NCBI GenBank assembly: GCA_964237235.1
Contig: CAXSGY010000003.1
Location: 62,001-126,000, forward strand
From: GCA-002050365 sp964237235
GTDB taxonomy: Bacteria; Acidobacteriota; Blastocatellia; Pyrinomonadales; Pyrinomonadaceae
DNA: 64,000 nt
Reading direction: 5' to 3'
The translations under genes and the position numbers were made by a program. How positions within the stretch are numbered: position 1 is the first letter of the stretch; each line of letters opens with the position of its first letter. Under the pieces are notes generated by a model. The model did no database searches. It had not been told where the DNA came from and was given only the letters and a program-made list of their open reading frames with translations. This document shows positions 57,565 through 64,000 of the stretch, in pieces.

Positions 57565-59526
57565 ATGAAGAAGTTTTTTGCCGTTTGCGCCGCCTTTATT
57601 TTCGTGGTATTCGCGTTCGCGCAAACTAAAACCGCGCCGCAAAATTACACGATTCAGCAGTATCTGAATATCAAATCGGCTTCGTCGCCGACGTTTTCCG
57701 TTGACGGCAAGCGTTTGTTTTATCTGACGAATGTCACCGGAACTTCGCAAATTTGGGCGATTGATGTGCCGAACGGACAGTCAAAGCAAATTACCGATTA
57801 CGAAGACAACGTTTCATTCGTCAAGTTCGCGCCCGACGGCAGCGGCGCGGTGTTCGGCAAAGCCGTCGGCGGCAACGAAAACACGCAAATTTTCTGGATG
57901 AAATCCGACGGCACGGGCATCAAAGAATTAACGAAAAATCCGTCGGTTCGCTACAACTTCGGCGATTGGTCAGCGGACGGCGCGAAAATTTATTACGCCT
58001 CGAACAAGCGCGATAAAGATTTCTTTGACATTTACGCGATGAACGTGGCGAGCGGCAAAGAAGAATTGATTTACCAGCAAAACGGCAACAACGATTTTGC
58101 CGCCGCATCGAAAGACGGCAGCAAAATTATCGTCTCGCGCGACGGCACCGAATTGAGTCTCGACAACAATCTTTATTTGATTGACGCACAGACCAAAAAA
58201 GAAACTCTGCTGACCGCGCACACCGGCGCGAGCGAATTCGGCGACGCGCATTTTTTGAAAAACGATTTGATCGTGCTGACTTCCGACGACGGCGGAGAAT
58301 TTGCCAATCTCGAATTCAGAGATTTGAAATTGAACAAAACGCTTCCTTTTGAAAAAACCGATTGGGGCGTGGAAAGTTTGACAATTTCGAGCCAGAACAA
58401 CGGTTTCGCCTACACGAAAAACCGCGAAGGATTCAGCGAATTATACGTCGCCGACGCGCGCGCCTATAAAGAACAAAACGGCAAAATGATTGTCGGCGTT
58501 CCCAAATACGTCGAGCAAATCGCGCTGCCCGGCAAAGGTGTCGTCGGCGGTCTGACGTTTTCCCAGGACCAAACGAAAATCGCCTTCACATTCAGCGGCG
58601 CGAAATATAATTCCGACGTTTGGATGTATGATTTTATCAAGCAGAAACTTACGCAAATCACGAAAAGCGCACGCTCGGATATTCCGCAGGAATCTTTTGT
58701 TGAGCCGCAGTTGATTAAATTCAAGAGTTTTGACGGGCGCGAAATTCCGGCTTGGTACTATAAATCATTTTGGATTGATAGAACTGTTTCGGCTGTAAAA
58801 GGTGCGGATAATGAATGGAAAACAACATTAACAATTGATAAAGGTTCACCCGTCATCGTCAGCGTTCACGGCGGACCCGAAGGGCAGGAGCGTCCCGGAT
58901 TTAATCCGCTTTATCAATATTATCTGTCGCGCGGTTACGCTATTTTGGCGACGAACGTGCGCGGCTCGACCGGTTACGGCAAAACTTTCACGCATCTCGA
59001 CGACGTTCGCAAACGCGAAGATTCGGTCAAGGATTTAGCCTCGGCGGTCGAATGGCTGAAACTGTCAGGCGGCGCGGATAAGCAAAAAATCGCCGTGATG
59101 GGCGGCAGTTACGGCGGTTATATGACGCTCGCGGCGATTACGCTTTATCCTGATTTGTGGGCGGCGGCGGTTGATACGGTCGGCATTGGGAACTGGGAAA
59201 GCTTCTTAAAAAACACGAGCGGTTATCGCCGCCGCCAGCGCGAAGTCGAATACGGAATGCTCGACAAAGATATTGATTTCTTGCGCTCGATTTCGCCGCT
59301 CGCCAAAGCCGATAGAATCAAATGTCCGCTGTTCGTCATTCAAGGCAAAAATGATCCGCGCGTGCCATATACCGAAGCCGAACAAATCGTCAAAGCCGTC
59401 AAGGACAAAGGCGGAATCGTCCAGTATAAACTTTACAACGACGAAGGACACGGCATTTCCAAACTCAAAAACCGCCTCGATTTATACCCGCAAGTCGCCG
59501 ATTTTTTGGATAAATATATGAAGTGA
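57565..59526 (+). CDS. S9 family prolyl oligopeptidase-type peptidase
   Basis: 653 residues. A signal peptide (VCAAFIFVVFAFAQ) precedes an N-terminal beta-propeller with TolB/PD40-like blades (45-370; SPTFSVDGKRLFYLTNV, FAPDGSGAVFGKA). The alpha/beta hydrolase domain covers 385-650: catalytic Ser in GGSYGGYMTLAA, Asp in VIQGKNDPRVPY, His in DEGHGISK. This is the dipeptidyl-peptidase IV/acylaminoacyl-peptidase subfamily. It probably trims peptides in the periplasm or outside the cell. The terminator of the upstream gene lies just before its ATG, so it has its own promoter or depends on readthrough. Confidence 0.93.
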   Translation: MKKFFAVCAAFIFVVFAFAQTKTAPQNYTIQQYLNIKSASSPTFSVDGKRLFYLTNVTGTSQIWAIDVPNGQSKQITDYEDNVSFVKFAPDGSGAVFGKAVGGNENTQIFWMKSDGTGIKELTKNPSVRYNFGDWSADGAKIYYASNKRDKDFFDIYAMNVASGKEELIYQQNGNNDFAAASKDGSKIIVSRDGTELSLDNNLYLIDAQTKKETLLTAHTGASEFGDAHFLKNDLIVLTSDDGGEFANLEFRDLKLNKTLPFEKTDWGVESLTISSQNNGFAYTKNREGFSELYVADARAYKEQNGKMIVGVPKYVEQIALPGKGVVGGLTFSQDQTKIAFTFSGAKYNSDVWMYDFIKQKLTQITKSARSDIPQESFVEPQLIKFKSFDGREIPAWYYKSFWIDRTVSAVKGADNEWKTTLTIDKGSPVIVSVHGGPEGQERPGFNPLYQYYLSRGYAILATNVRGSTGYGKTFTHLDDVRKREDSVKDLASAVEWLKLSGGADKQKIAVMGGSYGGYMTLAAITLYPDLWAAAVDTVGIGNWESFLKNTSGYRRRQREVEYGMLDKDIDFLRSISPLAKADRIKCPLFVIQGKNDPRVPYTEAEQIVKAVKDKGGIVQYKLYNDEGHGISKLKNRLDLYPQVADFLDKYMK

Positions 59527-59533
59527 GACTAAA

Positions 59534-59619
59534 GTGAAAAAGTGGAAAAGTGGAAATGTGAAAAAGTTCGTTTGATCTAGACAAAACTTTTTCACATTTC
59601 CACTTTTCCACTTTTTCAC
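59534..59619. repeat. Perfect 35-bp inverted repeat of 8-nt words
   Basis: Arms 59534-59568 and 59585-59619 are perfect complements. Each arm is made of GTGAAAAA, GTGGAAAA and GTGGAAAT words. It lies between convergent genes, and its right arm contains the P450 stop codon. Confidence 0.95.
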
Positions 59620-60959
59620 CTTTTAAAAATCCTCATCCGCATTCCGTATTTCGGGCGCAAGGTAATCATTGCATGCTTTGCGATTCTTTGTTCGGGCATT
59701 AAAGATAGTTTCCATTTCCTGCTTAAATTCGCCAAGAGCAAAACGCCTTCCATCCAAGCGAATTGTTCGCCGACGCAGCTTCGCACGCCTTTGCTGAACG
59801 GGAAGTAAATAAATTTATTGCCGGCTTCTTTAATCGAGATTTTTTCCCATCGTTCGGGAGTGAACTGTTCGGGGTTTTCCCAGAAACGCGCGTCGCGGTG
59901 CATTACGAATTGGCTGGCCAGCACGAGCGATTTCGCCGGAACCTGAAAGTTTCTGAATTCGTGATTTTCCGTCGCCAGTCGTCCGATAGTCCACGCGGGC
60001 GGAAACATTCGCATTGATTCGGCGAGAACGGCTTCGGTATATTTCAGACGCGGATAATCTTCGGGCGATAAAGAATTGTCGCTCAAAACCGCGTCGAGTT
60101 CGGCGTGAAATTTTTGTTCGGCTTCAGGGTTTTGCGAGAGCAGATAAAACGTCCAGACGAGCGCGTTGGCGGTCGTTTCGTGTCCGGCTAAAAAAAGCGT
60201 TAAGCATTCGTCGCGGACTTGTTTGTCGGTCATCGCGCCGCCGGTTTCTTCGTCCTGCGCGAGCAGCAGCATCGAAAGCAAATCGCCCGTGTCTTCGCCG
60301 GACGCGCGGCGTTCGTTGATGATTTTATAAATCACTTCGTCGAGTATTTGACGGGCGCGTTTTAATCTTTTAACCGGCGGCAGCGGAAGTTTTTCCAAAA
60401 TTTCCGAGAAGGGAAACAGCATAAAATTAAACATTGAAACAATCGTGTTCATCGCCGCGCCGACTTCCGCCGCATCGGTTTCGACGTTCGCGTTGAACAA
60501 GGTTTTGCCGACGATATTTAATGTCAGGCGCATCATTTCGCGGTCAATGTCGCACACGTCGCCGTCGCGCCATTCGCCGGAAAGTTGGTCGGAAAATTCG
60601 ATCATCGCTTTCGCATATTCGGCGATGCGGGCGCGGTGAAACGCGGGCTGAATCATCCGCCGCTGGCGCAAATGAAATTCCTTTTCGCTCGTCAGCAAAC
60701 CTTCGCCCAACAATCCTTTCGCTCTTTGCAGGGCGCGACCTTTGAAGAATTTTTGATGATTTGTCACGAGCAAATCGCGGATCAATTCGGGATGATTGAC
60801 GAGAAACGCCGGAACTTTGCCGACGCGAAACGCAGAGACATCACCGAGTTTCGACAGCTTAGTCAGAAACTCAATCGGGCTTTTGCGAAACGAGCGAAAA
60901 TGCCCGCCGAATAAATCGGCTTTGACGGTCGGCGGCACGGGTTGCGGTTGTGGTTTCAT
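59616..60959 (-). CDS. Cytochrome P450
   Basis: 447 residues from ATG 60959 (MKPQPQPVPPTVKADLFGGH), with the Pro-rich start typical of the family. The earlier Met at 61004 lies in a repeat tract. I-helix LFLAGHETTANALVW (oxygen-binding Thr), ExxR in AVLAESMRMFPPAW, heme-Cys loop FPFSKGVRSCVGEQFAWME. It is a class similar to CYP110/fatty-acid-oxidising bacterial P450s, without a membrane anchor. It needs external ferredoxin and reductase, not present here. The substrate is unknown. The stop codon lies inside an inverted repeat. Confidence 0.95.
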   Translation of the reverse strand: MKPQPQPVPPTVKADLFGGHFRSFRKSPIEFLTKLSKLGDVSAFRVGKVPAFLVNHPELIRDLLVTNHQKFFKGRALQRAKGLLGEGLLTSEKEFHLRQRRMIQPAFHRARIAEYAKAMIEFSDQLSGEWRDGDVCDIDREMMRLTLNIVGKTLFNANVETDAAEVGAAMNTIVSMFNFMLFPFSEILEKLPLPPVKRLKRARQILDEVIYKIINERRASGEDTGDLLSMLLLAQDEETGGAMTDKQVRDECLTLFLAGHETTANALVWTFYLLSQNPEAEQKFHAELDAVLSDNSLSPEDYPRLKYTEAVLAESMRMFPPAWTIGRLATENHEFRNFQVPAKSLVLASQFVMHRDARFWENPEQFTPERWEKISIKEAGNKFIYFPFSKGVRSCVGEQFAWMEGVLLLANLSRKWKLSLMPEQRIAKHAMITLRPKYGMRMRIFKR

Positions 60960-60988
60960 TTGGATTGATTTTATCAAAAGATTTTTGA

Positions 60989-61096
60989 AACCACAGATTT
61001 TCACAGATGAACACAGATAATTTTAAGATGACAGACAGAATTTGCAGGATGAAAATCATTCTTTATATCTGTCTTCATTTGTGAAAATCTGTGGTT
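60989..61096. repeat. Inverted repeat of CACAGAT words
   Basis: Arms 60989-61020 and 61065-61096 pair at about 29 of 32 positions. The left arm reads as CACAGATTTT, CACAGATGAA, CACAGATAA. It sits in the divergent promoter region of the P450 and aminotransferase genes. Confidence 0.85.
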
Positions 61097-61150
61097 AAAT
61101 TTTTCTTTGGCTTAGAAATTTCGTCGAAAAACTGTTATTTTTAGAGAACT

Positions 61151-62308
61151 ATGTCAGAAGCCAAAGCGAAAAAAGTGAAACCGGATATTCGCGCAATTAC
61201 GCGCCTTGTGCCGCCGAGCGGCAATCTCGTGCAGGGGCAATCGGAATTGCCGATTGATCCGCAATTAGCCAAAGATGCGGCGGAAATTATCGCCGCCAGC
61301 CAAAATCATTACGGCGGTTCGGAAGGCGATATAAATTTGCGAAAAGCCGTCGCCGAAAAAATTAAACGATATAACGGCATCGAAGTTGACGTAAATAAAC
61401 AGCCGCTCGAAATAATGATTACGAACGGCGGCACGGGCGCGTTAATCGGCATCGCGCAATCGTTTTTGCGCGGCAAATCCGCGCTCGTTTTCGAGCCTTA
61501 TTATCCGTATCACCGCAAGATTCTGGAAGAATTCGGCGGCAAAACCGAGACATTTGAATTAAACGCGCAATTGAGCTTTGAAAAAGACGCGCTTTTGCAG
61601 AGATGCCGGGAATTAAAAGACCGCAGCGATTTTCCTTTGAAGGCGATTATCGTTTGCACGCCCGCCAATCCGTCGGGCAAAGTGATGACGCAAACCGAAC
61701 TCGAAGCGATTGCGGACGTGGCGCAGGAACTCGATTTAATGGTCGTCTCCGACGAGGTTTACGAGCATTACGTTTACGGCGAAAATCCGCATATTCCGAT
61801 AGCGACGCTGCCGGGAATGTGGGAACGAACGGTGACGGTCAATTCGTTTTCCAAATCGTGGAATATTTCCGGCTGGCGTTTGGGTTATGCTTACGGACCG
61901 GGAAATTTAGTGCAGCCGATCAACAACGTCGCCAATATCGTCAACGTTTGTCCGGCAACGCCTTTGCAAGCCGCGCTCGCTAAAGTTTTGATGGCGGATT
62001 CGGATTATTATTCAAAATTGCGCGAAAAATTTGAAACAAAACGGCGGTTTTTCGGCGACGCGATTACCGATTTGGGATTCAAAATCTACGATTCCGGTTC
62101 GGCGTTTTACCTCTGGACGCGCATTCCCGAAGAATTCGACGACGCGATCAAATTTAACGAAATGCTGATGCGAAACGGTGTCGGCGCAACGCCGGGCAGC
62201 GCGTTCGCCGATTCGGACGATTGGGATGCTTATATGCGAATCTGCATCGCCCGCGAAGATAATATTTTGGAAGGCGCGCTGGAGAAAATCAAAACCGCCT
62301 TAGGTTAA
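61151..62308 (+). CDS. Class I/II PLP-dependent aminotransferase
   Basis: 385 residues, fold type I aminotransferase. NHYGGSEGDINLRKAVAEKI, GTGALIGIAQSFLRGKSALV (phosphate-binding turn), TPANPSGKVMTQ, DEVYEHYVYG (Asp near pyridine N, and Tyr), and NSFSKSWNISGWRLGYAYG with the PLP Lys. It is close in layout to aspartate/aromatic aminotransferases of the Ib type. The substrate is not assigned. A GDPD gene follows after 55 nt on the same strand. Confidence 0.92.
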   Translation: MSEAKAKKVKPDIRAITRLVPPSGNLVQGQSELPIDPQLAKDAAEIIAASQNHYGGSEGDINLRKAVAEKIKRYNGIEVDVNKQPLEIMITNGGTGALIGIAQSFLRGKSALVFEPYYPYHRKILEEFGGKTETFELNAQLSFEKDALLQRCRELKDRSDFPLKAIIVCTPANPSGKVMTQTELEAIADVAQELDLMVVSDEVYEHYVYGENPHIPIATLPGMWERTVTVNSFSKSWNISGWRLGYAYGPGNLVQPINNVANIVNVCPATPLQAALAKVLMADSDYYSKLREKFETKRRFFGDAITDLGFKIYDSGSAFYLWTRIPEEFDDAIKFNEMLMRNGVGATPGSAFADSDDWDAYMRICIAREDNILEGALEKIKTALG

Positions 62309-62363
62309 ATTCAGCCAGTTAAATTTAACAACTTGAACAAAACTATCCGAATCAAAAAGGATA

Positions 62364-63287
62364 ATGAAATTTTTCAGAAGATTATTCAAATGGTTCGGTT
62401 ATTTTTTGCTCGCCGTGATTTTAATTGCGGCGGGTTTTTATCTTTATCTTGCTATGCAGACTGGTAAATCAGCGGAAGCGCGACCGGTTTTTCAAAACGA
62501 AAAAATGGCTCGTCCGCTTGTTTTCGCGCATCGCGGCGGCGGCGGACTTTTTCCCGAAAATACTTTGGAAGCGTTTGAATATTCGGCGCGAATGGGCGCG
62601 GACGTTCTCGAACTAGACGTGCATTCGACCGCGGACGGAACGCTCGTCGTAATGCACGACGGCAGCGTTGACCGCACGACGAACGGGCGCGGGCGCGTCT
62701 CGGAAATGACGCTCGCCGAACTGAAAAAACTCGACGCGGGTTATCTTTTTACCAATGACAACGGGGCGACTTTTCCGTTTCGCGGGCGCGAAATTACGAT
62801 TCCGACCTTGCGCGAAATTTTTGAAAAATTTCCGCAGATGACCTTTAACGTCGAGCCGAAACAGGCAACGCCTTCGATTACGAGACCGCTCTGCGAAATG
62901 ATTCGGCAGTATAAAATGATTGACCAAACCATCGTCGGTTCGTTTCGCCAGACGGCGGTTGACGAGTTTCGGCAATTTTGTCCCGAAGTCGCCACGTCAG
63001 CCACGCCCGCCGAAGTTTCGGAGTTTTTGGCGATGTATAAAACCGGCATTGCCGATTCCTACACGCCGCCGTTTCAGGCTTTGCAGGTTCCGGTTAACGC
63101 GAGCTTTCTAAACGTCGTTTCAAAGGATTTCGTCGAAGCCGCGCACCGCCGGAATTTGCAGGTTCACGTTTGGACGATCAACGACGCGGATGAAATGCGG
63201 CGACTGCTTGAGATGAATGTGGACGGAATTATGACCGATTATCCTGACAGATTATTAAATTTGCTCGGACGCGCGCCGAAGAATTGA
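62364..63287 (+). CDS. Membrane-anchored glycerophosphodiester phosphodiesterase
   Basis: 307 residues. One N-terminal membrane segment (about 10-30) is followed by a GDPD TIM barrel from 45: FAHRGGGGLFPENTLEAFEY, LELDVHSTADGTLVVMHDGS, the catalytic His/Glu/Asp set at the usual places, FNVEPKQATPS, and a C-terminal VHVWTINDADEMRRLLEM. It cleaves glycerophosphodiesters to glycerol-3-phosphate and an alcohol, probably in the periplasm. A terminator at 63315 follows. Confidence 0.93.
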   Translation: MKFFRRLFKWFGYFLLAVILIAAGFYLYLAMQTGKSAEARPVFQNEKMARPLVFAHRGGGGLFPENTLEAFEYSARMGADVLELDVHSTADGTLVVMHDGSVDRTTNGRGRVSEMTLAELKKLDAGYLFTNDNGATFPFRGREITIPTLREIFEKFPQMTFNVEPKQATPSITRPLCEMIRQYKMIDQTIVGSFRQTAVDEFRQFCPEVATSATPAEVSEFLAMYKTGIADSYTPPFQALQVPVNASFLNVVSKDFVEAAHRRNLQVHVWTINDADEMRRLLEMNVDGIMTDYPDRLLNLLGRAPKN

Positions 63288-63314
63288 CGGCGCGACAATC
63301 GGGATCTGAAAAAG

Positions 63315-63354
63315 AAAAAGCATCGGAAAATTGAAAAGTTTTCCGATGCTTTTT
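63315..63354. terminator. Bidirectional terminator hairpin
   Basis: A perfect 16-bp stem (AAAAAGCATCGGAAAA with complement) with T-runs on both strands lies between the convergent GDPD and glucosidase genes. Confidence 0.9.
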
Positions 63355-63363
63355 TTCGTTGGT

Positions 63364-64000
63364 CTAAACAACCGCGTTATCTGCGATTACCTGTTTGTAA
63401 AAATCCGCGCTTAATTTCGGCGTGCGTTTTTGCGTTTTGTAATCTACATAATGCAAACCGAAACGATTCGAGTAGCCGTCCGCCCATTCGAAGTTGTCCA
63501 TTAAACTCCACAAAAAATAACCTTTGACCGGAACGCCTTCGCTCGCCGCTCTCTGCAAATGCGACAGGTAATTTCTGAGATACATCACGCGGTCGGTGTC
63601 GTAAACTTTGCCGTCGTCCGCCGGAATGTCCGAAGAAGAACAGCCGTTTTCGGTGATGTAAATTTCCTTTGCGCCCCAGATTTTGTTGACGTGATGCGGT
63701 CCCCAATAAAGTGCTTCGGGACCGATGGAAAGCCACGGCGAAAGCATATGCGGATATGATGCCGGAGGCGGAACGACCGCGAAACCCTGTTTTGAATTAT
63801 CGGCGCGAACGTAGGTCGGCGTGTAGATATTAATACCGACGAAATCGAGCGGCGACGAAATCGTTTTCAAATCCGCGTCCGTAAATTTCGGCGCGTCCTT
63901 GCCCGCGTTTGCCAGATAAAGATCGGTATATTTGCCTTCCTGAATGACGGTCATATACTGCGCGTTGATTTGTCGCGTCGCTTCTTCGGCGGCTTTGATG
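63364..64000 (-). CDS. GH1 beta-glucosidase (5' part outside window)
   Basis: C-terminal 212 or so residues of a family 1 glycoside hydrolase. The frame is open to the right edge (IKAAEEATRQINAQYM precedes the first Met in view). The catalytic nucleophile is in IYITENGCSSSD, and the subsite motifs LDFVGINIYTPTYV, GYFLWSLMDNFEWADGY and RFGLHYVDY are clear. It hydrolyses beta-glucosides with retention. The acid/base Glu (NEP) lies outside the window. The residues in view show no Tat or Sec signal since the N-terminus is missing. Confidence 0.93.
   Translation of the reverse strand, partial: IKAAEEATRQINAQYMTVIQEGKYTDLYLANAGKDAPKFTDADLKTISSPLDFVGINIYTPTYVRADNSKQGFAVVPPPASYPHMLSPWLSIGPEALYWGPHHVNKIWGAKEIYITENGCSSSDIPADDGKVYDTDRVMYLRNYLSHLQRAASEGVPVKGYFLWSLMDNFEWADGYSNRFGLHYVDYKTQKRTPKLSADFYKQVIADNAVV

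Overview
The window looks like chromosomal DNA of a Gram-negative, probably aerobic, soil-type bacterium, most likely an Acidobacteriota of the Blastocatellia/Pyrinomonadaceae kind. This is inference from gene content: a 1210-residue Oar-like TonB-dependent receptor, delta-60/FG-GAP secreted proteins, DUF6766, tandem DUF1223, many short lipoproteins, and lpxC (lipid A). No species is claimed. Coding density is high and base composition is near balanced by eye. I see no tRNA, rRNA, CRISPR array, transposase, integrase or phage gene.

Layout. 1-4.2 kb: a cell-surface or polysaccharide cluster (FAD oxidoreductase cut by the left edge, NodB-type deacetylase, polytopic membrane protein) and two small proteins. 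4.3-5.7 kb: MATE exporter. 6.0-10.3 kb: a three-gene signalling unit of TerY-like VWA protein, PP2C phosphatase, and a protein kinase with helix-hairpin-helix, membrane and TPR parts. 10.5-14.3 kb: FAD monooxygenase, a decayed dicarboxylate/amino-acid symporter, Tat-exported aldo/keto reductase and a lipoprotein. 14.5-18.7 kb: clpS/clpA, with an A+T-rich WG-repeat gene lying between the end of clpA and a decayed second clp 3' end. 18.7-25.3 kb: zinc dehydrogenase, katE, mqnD, methyltransferase, SH3 protein, ubiX. 25.4-34 kb: a possible FNR-type regulated small transcript, lipase-like protein, lipoprotein, CbbQ/NorQ ATPase, MscS channel, dps, lpxC, DUF1206 and EVE proteins. 34-45 kb: ATP-grasp protein, secreted delta-60/FG-GAP protein, an M1-fold protein without zinc ligands, TonB receptor. 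45-56 kb: M50B-type protease, L,D-transpeptidase-like protein, two DUF1223 proteins, uvrA, DUF6766, outer-membrane protein, cupin, VanW-glycosyltransferase-like fusion. 56-64 kb: DUF4440, general stress flavoprotein, S9 peptidase, P450, aminotransferase, glycerophosphodiesterase, and a GH1 glucosidase cut by the right edge.

Two themes run through it. One is stress and envelope upkeep: katE, dps with a PerR-like operator, ClpAS, UvrA, MscS, general stress protein, L,D-transpeptidase and LpxC. The other is non-coding structure. Many gene borders carry long, near-perfect inverted repeats. Each locus has its own sequence, but several arms are short-period (7-10 nt) tandem words. Related heptad tandems sit inside uvrA and upstream of an unknown gene, and a similar 8-nt one sits inside the first gene. 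These repeats, the kinase triad, the M1 pseudoenzyme, and the clp 3'-end remnant beside the WG-repeat gene are the main points for follow-up.
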